Positions 31,348-41,094 of a stretch of 64,000 nt of DNA are shown one piece after another. Each line of letters starts with the position of its first letter. Positions within the stretch are counted from its first letter, which is position 1. A program made the position numbers and the translations under genes. Source of the stretch: Pomphorhynchus laevis (taxonomy: Eukaryota > Acanthocephala > Palaeacanthocephala > Echinorhynchida > Pomphorhynchidae). The stretch is from the NCBI GenBank assembly GCA_012934845.2, contig WNNJ02000601.1:124001-188000 (forward strand). The letters are read 5' to 3'. Below the pieces are notes generated by a model that saw nothing but the letters and a program-made list of their open reading frames with translations, was not told the origin of the DNA and made no database searches.

Positions 31348-32601
31348 CTAGCAGAAACTAGGAGAGAGAAAGTTGCCCTTCTCACTCCCAGCCCTACCAG
31401 GAGAAGACACTTGCCCACCGGCATTATCTTCATCTCCCTTTGAGGCCAACAACTCCCAACATATATCATCTTTCTTTGCCAACTTCAAGGAAGCCAACTT
31501 TTGTTTAGAAGATGATCTCTTCTTAGAACGGGGGGCTCTCTTTGAAGAGGTAAGAATCGTCGATGGAGGAGAACGGGACTCCTCGAATTTCGCTATCAGA
31601 TGGTTCGTTAAGGCTCGAATCTCGTCTTTATATATCTGTAGTCTTGCGTCAACAATTTTGAAAATGTCGGTGTCCGACATACCATAACCGTTTGAATTGG
31701 ATAAGCTGGCAGCGGCAAAGTGGGCCGGTTTGACCGGTGCCCCACAATGCCTTAATTTGTATTCTTTGAAGATAGGACATCTTCTAGACCAGGCCGGGTG
31801 CTGACCACCACAATTGGAACACAGAGGGGGGAGAGAACATTTCCCCTCATGGACTTCGGAAGAGCTGCAAACCCCACACGTATGGGGCCTAGTACAGTTC
31901 GAGGACCAGTGCCCCCAGAGGTGGCAATCATTGCAATGGGGGTATGTTAAGTCATCAGCATCAACGATATTGAAAGAAAGATTGTACCCCAAAAAGGGGT
32001 TACATTTGCTTTTAGCCAGACATTCCGCCTGGTCGACTGCGGTAGAACAGAATGCTATTGGTATAGCCTGGCCTTTCTTGCCCAGGATTGGGCGAATATT
32101 ATGAATTTTGAACTCAGATGTGAGAGCAATGATATCTTCCTCCGTTGCGAAGGGCGGAAAATTATTAATTTTCAGAGTCGCCTGAATAGGCCTGTAAGTA
32201 GTTGACCCAAATTCTTTTAGGTGTGTTTCGAAAAATTCTAGGTACGATGCTGCCAGATCTGGAGAGCTGAAAGAAACCCGGATTTCGGAATCTAAATATT
32301 TTATCGAATTAAATAGAATTCTCTTCTTATAAGAGCTTGTAAACTCTATCAGAAAAATATTGAAAAGATTCTTCCTTTCAAATGGTTGAAGAAGTCTGAT
32401 TATTACCAGATTCACCACTTTAGGCACAGGAGGGAGTTCTCCATCCGTGCTTGAGATTAAAAAATTAGACGAAATAGGACTAACCTTGTTTTCTTTGGCT
32501 TGAAAATTCGATGTTACATTGGAAATACCTGAGTTCCGTTCCATATTTGCTTGATTTTGTAAGTTGTTTGAAGCACCGATGGTAAATTTTTTTACACCCA
32601 T
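31348..32601 (-). CDS. LINE-D ORF1, gag-like nucleic-acid-binding protein
   Basis: A complete 417-codon frame from ATG at 32601 (MGVKKFTIGASNN). After an N-terminal low-complexity part, residues about 60-210 form a domain with NLVIIRLLQPFERKNLF and ATLKINNFPPFATEEDI, of the kind preceding zinc knuckles in jockey-type ORF1. Three Cys-rich units follow (about residues 218-280): CNDCHLWGHWSSNC (C-x2-C-x4-H-x4-C), CGVCSSSEVHEGKC and CSNCGGQHPAWSRRC, the last with the HPAW signature common in jockey/I gag-like proteins. The C-terminus is basic (SKRAPRSKKRSSSKQK) and may bind RNA. The frame is intact, and the protein presumably packages the element RNA. Confidence 0.88.
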   Translation of the reverse strand: MGVKKFTIGASNNLQNQANMERNSGISNVTSNFQAKENKVSPISSNFLISSTDGELPPVPKVVNLVIIRLLQPFERKNLFNIFLIEFTSSYKKRILFNSIKYLDSEIRVSFSSPDLAASYLEFFETHLKEFGSTTYRPIQATLKINNFPPFATEEDIIALTSEFKIHNIRPILGKKGQAIPIAFCSTAVDQAECLAKSKCNPFLGYNLSFNIVDADDLTYPHCNDCHLWGHWSSNCTRPHTCGVCSSSEVHEGKCSLPPLCSNCGGQHPAWSRRCPIFKEYKLRHCGAPVKPAHFAAASLSNSNGYGMSDTDIFKIVDARLQIYKDEIRALTNHLIAKFEESRSPPSTILTSSKRAPRSKKRSSSKQKLASLKLAKKDDICWELLASKGDEDNAGGQVSSPGRAGSEKGNFLSPSFC

Positions 32602-32700
32602 TTTTTGGTTTCAATAAATTCACTTTGCTATTCATCACAAAAACATTTTCACCCATAATTTACGGGCGACTTGCACATTCCAGCGAGAATTGTTCAAAAA

Positions 32701-33299
32701 AGTTATTAAAAGGATAAAATGTTTATGCAAAATTCAAAACGATATTACGTTTCTTAATCACCGCATTTGTTTGACACAATCATTACAATATACGTGTTCA
32801 TTAAGATAATACGCCTTGGATTGGATGTCGAAAATATCATTTATGGTATCAACTGTTCCATTATAAAAATCCGTTTCAATTAATAAATTTATACACGCCG
32901 ATGAAAAATATGTTTTTACAAAACATATTAAAGTTTAAGATAACTTTAATACAAAAGTTTAAGCAAACTTTTGTTAATCGATATAATTCCATTTCGCAAA
33001 GTCTTATCTTATTACATTTTCCATTTCGGAAATTTCGCATCAAATAATTGTTAATTTCAAAATGTTACATTTAGCACAAGAAAAAAATATTAAATAATAT
33101 TAAATATATTATATTATAATAATATAAATTTGATAAGTATCCTGTAAAGTTGAACGTTAATGTATACTTCCTACTACTAATGATTAATTCTATTCCATCG
33201 TTGATGATGGAATATAATTAATAATCCTAACGAAACAATTATTTTGAAATTTTGAAGAATTCTTTTATATTGTTAAGTCTTTACTTCTTATAGGAGCTT
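32701..33299. other. AT-rich stretch without recognisable gene
   Basis: Very AT-rich sequence upstream of LINE-D with long A/T runs; no gene or repeat that I can support. Confidence 0.5.
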
Positions 33300-33891
33300 A
33301 TTTGGATAGTTGAAGCCCGACTTATTTGGAAGTTGGATGCGACAAGCAGGGATGCGATGTTTGGACACTCTTAAAGGTGAAAAAAAATTGACGTTGCGAG
33401 ATACGAAAGTAAACATTTTATTTGTGGTTATTGCGTGTGTAACGACGCACGGTTGGATAAAACTGAACCTGTCGAGGAGAAAGGCGACGAGTCGGCGCCA
33501 GCTCTTTATGTTATTGCACAGCGTCAAGAAAGGATCTCCCACTGCAATTCACAACAGCGTCAAGAAATTGTTATTGCACAGCGTCAAGAAAGGATCTCCC
33601 ACTGCAATTCACAACAGCCTCCACCAGCATTTGATCAGACTTTTCAAACTTCACCTGAAAAATGTGTAGATCTAGACAAGAACACTGAGCTACGAAAAGA
33701 AAACACCTGATTTCACAAATTCGTTTGTCTCCGTAACATCATGTAGCGGACCTCCGAGTTCTTTACAATCAACTGAAAACGTTGATTGTAAAGACCAGTT
33801 GCTCCATATTACTGCCGAATGATTTTAAATAATTGATAATGATCCATTATTGATAAATAATTATTGGATCTGGATCAAAGAAACTTTTTTT
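33300..33891 (+). pseudogene. LINE-G ORF1 N-terminal part, 5' of inserted HT-b
   Basis: At about 33320-33385 the sequence reads YLEVGCDKQGCDVWTLLKV, the Cys-rich ORF1 module, with VCNDARLDKTEPVEEKGDES downstream in the frame at 33435-33710. A 60-bp direct duplication (33511-33570 and 33571-33620) encodes a repeated AQRQERISHCNSQQ. The frame ends at 33708-33710. The conserved second half of an ORF1 of another frame reappears right after the HT-b copy (38054), so the two are read as one element split by HT-b. Confidence 0.6.
33511..33620 (+). repeat. 60-bp direct duplication in LINE-G ORF1
   Basis: TTATTGCACAGCGTCAAGAA starts both copies, 60 bp apart; the second is about 50 bp long. The duplication preserves the frame (20 codons). 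Confidence 0.88.
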
Positions 33892-33984
33892 ACCTAAAAA
33901 AGTTTGAGAGATTAAGATACACAATCAATCCATCCAGATCAATCCAGCAAATTTAAAAGTTTAAACGCACAAGGACAGCCATCG

Positions 33985-34080
33985 ACGCACTACGACAACC
34001 ATCTACGACAACCATCGACGACAACTATCAACGACAACAATCGACGACAACCATCAACGACAACAATCGACGGTAATCAT
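33985..34080 (+). repeat. Degraded 13-bp array, HT-b 5' UTR (about 7 units)
   Basis: Units related to CATCGACGACAAC with substitutions (CATCTACGACAAC, TATCAACGACAAC and CATCAACGACAAC). It ends just before CATCGTTTATGGGTGG, the start of ORF1, exactly as in the cleaner arrays at 4287 and 63347. Confidence 0.85.
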
Positions 34081-34086
34081 CGTTTA

Positions 34087-35046
34087 TGGGTGGACGTAAG
34101 AAAACAATAAGACCGACACCAACTATTGACAACTGCAAGTACAGTGCTCGATACACGACTGCAGCGTCTGGACAACAATCACCTGCGACAAGAATAAGGC
34201 TAAAGAAGACTTCGTATGTGGTTTTTGTGCCAACAAACTAATATGCAACCTTTCCAATAAGCACATATCAACATCCAACACATCAACTCAAACTACCACC
34301 GTCGTTTCTAATGTCCTTTCTAAACCCACCGACCCTGCCACCATATACACTTCCCATTCCATGTCATCTTCACTCCCCGACACCCCACGTCCCGTCCTTC
34401 CTGTCTCGTCTCTCAATAACTTGCATCCATCAATCAAAATCACCTCCACCAACCTCCACTATCCTTCCACTCATAACCTTTCCTCACATCGCTTGCCACC
34501 CTCTTTATTATCATTATCCTCTATGTCTCCCGTCGTCAAACCTAATCTCTCCAAATCATCAACTGACAGCTCTTCTATCGTGATCTCACCTACTCACGTC
34601 AGTCGTCCTCCTTTACGGAAGCGCTTTGCTTCTCGCGATCGTTGCGTCATTGTCACTAATATCACGCCTTCTAACTCCTTATCTCCACAAGCACGTCTGG
34701 ACCACGATGTTTCCGCCTTCAGATCCATCCTCTCGTCTATTGTTCCTGCGGATAAACCATCTTTTTTCAAGGACATTTCTCCTGTCGCATTCATCCGTCT
34801 AAACAAATCTTCTCAATCTAATCCTTCCCAGTCCCCTCTCCTAAAAATTGTTTTCAAGCATCGCTCTCACGCGTCTTCTGTCCTCTCTCAACGATTCAAA
34901 CTCATGTCATCTTCAACCACTCGAATTTTCCCCGATCGCGCCCCTTCCGAAATCGCTCAAATCTCTTCAGCCCGCATCGAAAAACGCCGTCGCGAGGAAA
35001 ACGGCGAAACATCACTCGCCATCCGAAACAGACGGAAATTTTCAAG
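34087..35046 (+). pseudogene. HT-b ORF1 protein, frameshifted
   Basis: ATG at 34087 (MGGRKKT) is followed by an early shift and by the base change TATTGA that also stops the copy at 63538. The Cys-rich module lies at about 34130-34240. A long frame from 34361 carries the Ser/Pro-rich linker and the conserved domain: RDRCVIVTNITPSN, ARLDHDVSAFRSILSS, VAFIRLNKSSQ, LLKIVFKHRSHASSVLSQ, RIFPDRAPSEIAQ and RIEKRRREENGETSLAIRN. Near 35030 the reading changes frame, and the ORF1 tail (DGNFQVVHTRPKIQWRS) overlaps the start of ORF2 at 35047. Confidence 0.82.
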
Positions 35047-37969
35047 TTGTCCACACCCGTCCAAAAATTCAATGGCGCTCCATCTCTCCTTGTGTCTTCT
35101 CCACTGGTCTCTTTCGCCACAGCACACGGTTTCCGCCTCGGTTTCCTCAACACTAGATATATTTTCAATAAATCCGATCTTATCCTCAACCTATTCACCA
35201 AGCAATCCATCGATCTCTTCTGCCTCACCGAATCCTGGCACTCAGATTCCGACGACCTTTCCATTCGCAGTCTGCTCTCTGCCGGTTGCTCCCTAGTCGA
35301 ATCCGCCCGCCCCCTCAGCTCATGCCCTTCTAAATCCTCTAATCATGGCGGCATCGTCGCATTCGCGCGTCACCCAGCGTCTCTTCGCAAAATCAATCCC
35401 CCTTTCAGTCCTTGCTATTTTGAATTGCTCACTTGTCGTTATTCTAACCCGATCACTCTAGATCTCGCCATTGTATACCGTCCTGGTTCATCAGCTCCTA
35501 CAGCCTTATTTTTTACCGAACTCGCTGACCTCCTTTCTCATTGTTCTTTGTCCTCAATCCCTTCACTCGTTCTAGGCGACTTCAATATCCGCCTAGACCG
35601 CCCCTCTTCCACAGATTCCATCCGCTTCATCAACATTCTATCCAACTACAATTACAATCTAATCTCCACTGCCCCCACACATATATTTGGCGGGACACTC
35701 GACATCATCGCTGTCCCCGATCATTTTGCTGCCCACACCTCACTGTCTATCTCTGATCCTGGTCTATCCGATCACTTTCTTATCACCCTTGATCTCGCTC
35801 GCAACCACACCCCTCCTCACCCACCTACAATCCTACGTCGCCATTGGAGAAATCTTGACCTCTCCCTTCTCCGCTCTGCCTTACTCAAATCGTCTCTATC
35901 ATTACGCACAATAACATATTCATCTCCTCACGATCTCGCCTTTCTTTTCGACTCTGAACTCACATCCACTCTCGATATTCACTTGCCCTTCAAGTCTCAC
36001 CCACACCGTCGCTTGCACCGTGCTCCATGGTTTGACATCCAATGCCTACTCTCAAAGCGTCGACTCCGCCATGCTTTTCGAGTCTATCACCGCTCTCTCA
36101 GACGTGATTTCCGCTCGATCACTCCGTCTTTCCGTGATTCCTATCTTGCTCTTCGCCGGTCTCATCTCCACCTACTACGTACCAAATGCAACTCCTTCTG
36201 GCAGCATAAAATCATCACTTCATTCAACTCTAAGACTCTCTGGCATACTTTTAACTCAATCCTGGCTCGTTCCTCAACGCCTTGCAACATCAATGCTAAT
36301 GATTATTCGTCATTTCTCCAGACTAAAGTATCCACGCTGCTCTCTCACACCCTGGTATCCATCCTATCCCACTCTGCCCAGTCTACTCTCATCCTTCCGG
36401 AACTCTTTCATCTTCTCCCTGTATCACCTACAGAAGTATCATCTGTCCTCATGTCCTTGCCCAACAAAACCTCACCTGCCGATCCCCTGCCTACCCACAT
36501 ATTAAAATCTATATGCTCATCGATATCCCCATTTCTCACAACCTTGTTTAACTCGTCCATCCGCAGTCGTATCTTCCCTTCACACTGGAAATCCGCAATC
36601 GTTCGTCCCCTCCTTAAGAAACAATCGCTCGACCCCTCCCTTCCTTCTAGCTATCGCCCCATTTCACTACTCCCTACTCTTTCAAAGCTCTTAGAACGCC
36701 TCATCTTAATACAAATCAACGCTTATCTCTCCTCATCCAATCTGTACCCTCCTTTCCAATCCGCTTTCCGCTCTAATCACTCGACAGAAATCGCATGCAT
36801 AAAAGTGTACAACGACTTACTCATTTCTCGAGACAAGGCTCTATATAGTGTTCTTATCTCCCTCGACCTCTCCTCCGCATTCGACATTGTCGACCACTCC
36901 GTCCTCCTTTCTCGCCTTCGTTATGATTACGGCTTTTCTTCCTCCTCCGTAGCTTGGTTCGCCTCATATCTATCCGACCGTTCCTTTCGCGTCTGTTCTA
37001 ATTCATCATCCTCCCCTCCCATCCCTATTTTTTGCGGGGTTCCACAAGGTTCAGTCCTAGGTCCCCTGCTTTTCTCTCTTTTGCTTGGCGATCTTTCTCC
37101 ATTTATCAAATCTTACTTCTTTAACGTCATGCAATACGCCGATGACATTCTAATCTATGCTCATGCACCCGCACATCGCATACACGATATCGGCATTTCT
37201 GCATCCAACTGTCTTTCTTCTATCTACAAACGTCTCTCCAATCTCCATCTCGTTCTAAACGCCGAAAAGTCCAAAATAATGTGGATCCTTCCCCGTAAAC
37301 CAAGCATATCTCCTCCCATTGTATCTTTTGTTTCATCGATCATCCCTATAGTCCACAATCTCACTTTCTTAGGCTTCCATTTCGATGATCACATTTCCCT
37401 TAAACCCTTCGTCCGTGACAAGGTTCGCTCGTCTAACTTAATTCTTCGTGACATCCGCCGTATCCGCCCCCTTATCGACTTCCGTTCTTGTATGTCTCTT
37501 CTTTCATCGCTTCTTTTCCCTAAAATCGATTACTGCCTTAGCCTTTTCGCCAATTCTCCAAAATCCATCATCCTACCCCTACAACGAATAATCAACACCG
37601 CCGTTCGAGTGCTCTTTCGTCTCCGTCGCTTCGACCACACATCCACATATTTTGCCCAACTCTCCTGGCCCACCATCCACATCCGCATCAAACTCCGCCT
37701 TCTTCTCGTTACTTTTCGTCTCATCGCTGTCGGCTCCCCATCGTTCATCAACCTTCCTTTCTTAGAACGATACTCGCCCCACCTCGCTATCGCTTCGTTC
37801 CTGTCATACCCTCTTACTCCACGTTCCTAATTACTCCAACAACTACGGTCTCCGATCCTTCCTCGTCGCCGCCTCACTCGCCTGGAATCAACTCCCTCTC
37901 GACGTCCGCCGCGCTCCCTCCTTTATCACATTCAAACACCTCCTCCGTTCACACCTTCTCGACACCTGA
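35047..37969 (+). pseudogene. HT-b ORF2, APE plus reverse transcriptase, one frameshift from intact
   Basis: A 927-codon frame from ATG at 35047. APE (about residues 30-260): LNTRYIFNKSDLIL, CLTESWHSDSDDLSI, GGIVAFARHPASLRK, LDLAIVYRPGS, LVLGDFNIRLDRP, LDIIAVPDHF and the catalytic GLSDHFLITLDL. Linker: LHRAPWFDIQCLLSKRRLRH. RT (about 440-780): LPNKTSPADPLPTHILK, SYRPISLLPTLSKLLERLI, FRSNHSTEIACIKV, LDLSSAFDIVDHSVLL, GVPQGSVLGPLLFSLLLGDL, NVMQYADDILIYAHAP (YADD about 697-700) and LNAEKSKIMWI. The frame ends at 37830 because one base is inserted near 37766; the copy at 44834-45997 shows the uninterrupted C-terminus ending in a stop equivalent to 37967-37969. All key catalytic residues of APE and RT appear to be present. 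Confidence 0.88.
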
Positions 37970-37992
37970 TTCACAGTTTTGTTTTGTTGTGG

Positions 37993-38046
37993 TCATGTAA
38001 GCGTGCGCTGGCACGCATTCGCCACGTTAAAATAAATCCTTTTTTT
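37993..38046 (+). terminator. HT 3' tail with conserved hairpin
   Basis: GTAA GCGTGC-GCTG-GCACGC ATTCGCCACGTTAAAATAAAT and a T run. A 6-bp perfect stem with a 4-nt loop lies at 38001-38016. The TGGC in the stem can alternatively pair with GCCA just downstream. The same tail ends every HT copy in the window. The likely role is a 3' recognition structure for the element's own RT. Confidence 0.7.
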
Positions 38047-38053
38047 AACTGAC

Positions 38054-38641
38054 TTGCGGCTTAAACGTACAAATTCTTACTCCAATTCAGTCTCCCTAAA
38101 TAACTCATTAACTGCCCCTATTCGCCGGACTTATGAAAGATCACAGTGCCTAATCATAGCTGATATAAGGGAATCATCGGCTACTAACAACCATTTACCT
38201 GTACAGCATGACGTCAAAGCTGTACAATTCTTCTTCTCTGAGCTATTACACACCTGTTCCCCTACTGAGCTGCAGCATTTCAGAGTTCTCCACCTTTATG
38301 GACTGGGGAAAATAATACCAGATAACAGTTCACGCCTTCTAAAGGTCATATTACCAACGCCCGATATGTGTACATTAGCTTTAAAATACGGTTATCATCT
38401 TGCGGGTACTGGATTGATCTTTCGCAGAGATCTTTCGATCGAGGACGGAACTCGACTGAAACAAGCAAAGAGCGAACTTAGTAACAGAGTAGCTAACAGT
38501 GAAAGTACCCTCACCGTCATAAATTTTCGTGTAGTGCGACGCAGGACTTCAACTCGTTTCTGGATTCGTTTCATTAGCAGCGGTGGAAACATTGAGAAGC
38601 TGCGAAGTCTTTGTGTCGCAACGAAACTACCCAAGAAGTGA
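38054..38641 (+). pseudogene. LINE-G ORF1 conserved domain
   Basis: The frame is open from before 38054, i.e. it is 5'-truncated by the HT-b junction. ERSQCLIIADIRES corresponds to the RCIII/RCVIV block of other ORF1 proteins. HDVKAVQFFFSELLHTC, VLHLYGLGKIIPDNSSRLLK and IEDGTRLKQAKSELSNRV follow the same order as LINE-C ORF1 (VLGLYRLGKRLDFPRLLK, MEERSMMREGRIELNRRI). It ends NFRVVRRRT then the stop at 38639-38641, overlapping the first codons of ORF2 by about 30 bp. Confidence 0.75.
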
Positions 38642-39540
38642 CAGTAAATGTCGATAAGAGATACGAGTATTCCGACCCAGTACACTCCACACATGCCTTC
38701 CGGGTCTTATATTCGAATGTCTTAAATCTCATTAATAAAATGGACGAAGTTCTCACTCTGGTTAACGTCACCTCATTTGAAATACTTGTTTTTACAGAGT
38801 CGTGGTTAAAACCACACATCATAGATTCAGAATTTTCCATCAATGGGTACGCCATAATCCTAGCAGATCGGCAAATTTGCCGTAGTGGCGGAGTGATCAT
38901 ATATGCTAGAGAAGTTCTTACAACTCGTGTTATGTCAATTGAGTGCGATGAATCAAGTCTTTGTGAATACGCTTGGGTTTCTGTAATAGACCATAGAAAC
39001 ATATTTTTCTCTCTAGGTGTCTTCTATCACCCCCATTCGCTTCAACCGGGTCGATTATATCCTCAATAACTGAAAATGCATTCAAGGGTCAAAAAGTTAT
39101 TTTATTAGGAGACTTTAACATGCCGCGAATTGATTGAATAAATTATGTTTCTCTTCCTGGATGTGATCCCGAATCATTACTGCTTTTAAACACGATCAAT
39201 GATCTACATTTAGTCCAACATGTTCACAGGGATACTCGTCACAGGGGTACTAACTCCTCAATTCTTGACCTCTGCTTTTCGAGTGAAACATATCTGATAA
39301 AAAACGTCAAATGCGGACCTCCGCTAGGATCAAGCGATCACTCTACCATCTCAATAGAATTTAACGCACTCGGACCATATGCCGAAACGGTTAAAACGTC
39401 GAATCATTTTAAGATCGACTATGATGTCGTGCGCAGTAAATTTCCTGTATGTATTGGCCCGACCCATCGAAAGCAGACATTCAAGAAGCTTGGGATCACT
39501 TTAACACCACATCACATTGTGTTCTAGATATCGATAAAAT
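38611..39540 (+). pseudogene. LINE-G ORF2, APE domain
   Basis: ATG at 38611 overlaps the end of ORF1. APE motifs: FRVLYSNVLNLINKMDEV, EILVFTESWLKPHI, INGYAIILADR, SGGVIIYAREV and WVSVIDHRN. After a shift near 39040: KVILLGDFNMPRID (about 39090-39130), SSILDLCFSS and GPPLGSSDHSTISIEF (about 39318-39360). The sequence decays after about 39470. No RT from this element is seen in the window. Confidence 0.75.
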
Positions 39541-39599
39541 GCTTTAAAAATAAACTTAATATCGATAAAGGCTTTAGCCTATTTGATACAATGAATTTA

Positions 39600-39990
39600 T
39601 CCAACAAAGATTCTCAATGAGTTTCACCACTTTTAAAGTCTATACAGCGCTTCAAAATGATCATGCCTACAAACGAGGACAGAAACAAATATTTATCGGA
39701 ACAACTTTCATTTATGATATCTAAATCTAGACAGATAGATTCGGAAAACAAGTTAAAATCGTCAAATTCCAGGACTTGGTGGGAATGTATAAATTCATGT
39801 AATGCATGCTTCCAGAATAGCGATTTGGTACATTTGAAGACAACTGTAGATAACATGAACAAGTTACTTGCTCCGATATATACATACTCATATAAAAGCT
39901 GTTTTACAGATACTATAATAACTTCTATTCAAATTCGAACTAATGAAATTAGTCATGTAATATCAAAGCTTAAAGTTCACTAGGTTGATG
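39600..39990 (+). pseudogene. LINE ORF2 linker relic
   Basis: The frame 39657-39983 includes SNSRTWWECINSCNACFQ, NMNKLLAPIYTYSYKSCFTD and NEISHVISKLKVH, followed by DGPGVKL. The TWW....N and the NEI..VISKL..VDGPG spacing resemble the segment between APE and RT in LINE ORF2s. It is short and stops before RT. The family is not clear; it may be a continuation of LINE-G or a separate fragment. Confidence 0.4.
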
Positions 39991-40094
39991 GACCAGGAGT
40001 TAAACTCTGGATCGTAATTGAACTAAATGAGATATTGAACTAAATGAGATAATTCCTTCCGTACTTGCAATGTTATTATTAGTATACAACAGCC

Positions 40095-40975
40095 TATGAG
40101 TGGTAGCTCGTTCGGCTGGATCTCAATGTAAAAAAAGTACAATGTCAGTAAAACAAAAAAATCCAAATCAGGTTCGACTTCCTATGAGAGCGATACACCG
40201 TTCAGCGCACGCCGAAATTCTCGGATGTTCCGGCATTCAATTGCAGATGACGGGAGTCTGTTCCAACTGTTTATTACTCGATCTCTGATATCCTGATAGT
40301 GTCGATGGACTTTTCTACGATGTTTGAGCGTTAGTCGATGTCCACGTAATTTCTCGGAGTTGCGTAGGCAAAACATGAAGTTGAGGAGATGAGTGGGCGA
40401 TAAAATTGCCCTCCATATAAGCATAAGATCAGCTTTTACCAAACTTTCACAAACCGTTGAAACACCTAGGATTTCTAACTTCTGGTCAAACGGCAGGTCT
40501 TTGACAGTGGGAACAAGACGAGTAGCCGACCGGAGAATTGATTCGTAAGCCATAATGTTCTTGCAAAGATGTGAATACGCTGCGGGAGATGCGTATAGCA
40601 TTCGAGATTCGATGAGGGCCTTGTATATTATTCTGAAGCTACATGCCTCTAGTGATCCAAAAGATCGTCTAATGATGCTAATAGTGCGACGGCAATTGAC
40701 CGAAACTTTATTTACGTGAGCGCTCATATCGAGCTTATTAAGCGTAGATACCCCTAAATCATCGATGTAATCTGTAGAATCGATTTTATCTGTAGGACCT
40801 TAAAATTTTTTTATCCCTGCGGAACGCCTGTCGTCATCATTGAGTAACCAGAAAGATAATGGCTTATGCGTATTGCAAACGAGCGGTTGCTTACAAATGA
40901 TTGAATTCAGCGTAACAATATGGGTCTACTTATTTAATAGTGTTTCGTTTGGCACTTTCCAAAATGCAAAGCTCG
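40095..40975 (-). mobile_element. LINE-B3 relic (RT and C-terminal region, internal deletion)
   Basis: On the minus strand, 40975-40830 carries VSNRSFAIRI and GVPQG in broken frames, then a deletion removes the catalytic part of RT. Sequence resumes at about 40800 with DDLGVSTLNKLDMSAHVNK. The open frame 40727-40182 is the C-terminal region, with KADLMLIWRA, FCLRNSEKLRGHRLTLKHRR and INSWNRLPSS, nearly the same order as LINE-B1 (GHHLTLKTH, WNKLPSQ). Confidence 0.75.
40182..40800 (-). pseudogene. LINE-B3 ORF2 C-terminal domain
   Basis: Reads NVNCRRTISIIRRSFGSLE-type thumb/C-terminal sequence (KVSVNCRRTISIIRRSFGS), ESRMLYASPAAY, RSATRLVPTVKDLPFDQKLE, and ends FRRALNGVSLS at 40182. The upstream catalytic region is deleted, so the fragment has no enzymatic capacity. 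Confidence 0.78.
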
Positions 40976-41094
40976 AGAAAATGGCAATTAAATTAAAAAA
41001 ATCACAATTAAAAAACACGGAAATTTAAAATAAAGTTTAAAAAATTAAAGACAGTAAAAAAATATAAAAATAAATGAGACTTAAGCGTCCAGTT

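Larger units (their letters stand above)
28723..32700 (-). mobile_element. LINE-D, jockey-like non-LTR retrotransposon, nearly intact
   Basis: On the minus strand: short 5' UTR, ORF1 with gag-type zinc knuckles (32601-31348), a 34-nt gap, ORF2 with APE and RT (31313-28854) and a 3' end with a short (ATCTT)n-like tail (about 28725-28745). No RNase H domain follows RT, which suits the jockey type better than the I type. It has no detectable frameshift, and one in-frame stop in ORF2 is the only obvious lesion. It is not related closely to the HT, B, C or G families. Confidence 0.87.
33892..38046 (+). mobile_element. HT-b LINE, full length
   Basis: This is the best HT-b copy. 5' end near AAAAAAGTTTGAGAG, degraded 13-bp array (33985-34080), ORF1 from 34087, ORF2 35047-37969, and 3' UTR with the hairpin (38001-38016) and GCCACGTTAAAATAAATCC plus a T run ending near 38046. 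Length is about 4.15 kb. It has inserted between two halves of LINE-G. ORF2 is intact except for one extra base. Confidence 0.9.
38047..39540 (+). mobile_element. LINE-G, ORF1 second half and ORF2 APE (3' of inserted HT-b)
   Basis: Sequence immediately after the HT-b tail resumes a LINE ORF1 and runs into an ORF2 APE domain. It fades near 39540, before any RT. It is on the same strand as the ORF1 N-terminal half at 33300-33710, consistent with one LINE interrupted by HT-b. Confidence 0.65.

Noticed and set aside
31373-32104. Plus-strand frames opposite LINE-D ORF1
   Set aside because: The minus strand encodes a complete 417-codon protein with three zinc knuckles, and the plus-strand frames show no motif.
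36927-37751. Minus-strand frames opposite HT ORF2 (Arg/Glu-rich, also at 44956, 45559, 59705 and 61112)
   Set aside because: They are antisense shadows of the pyrimidine-rich RT coding strand, and they recur at the same RT positions in every copy.
33960-38060. TTAAACG.ACAA on both sides of the full HT-b copy as a target-site duplication
   Set aside because: The left occurrence (about 33961-33972) resembles HT 5' UTR sequence also seen at 14282-14295, so it is probably part of the element and not duplicated target.
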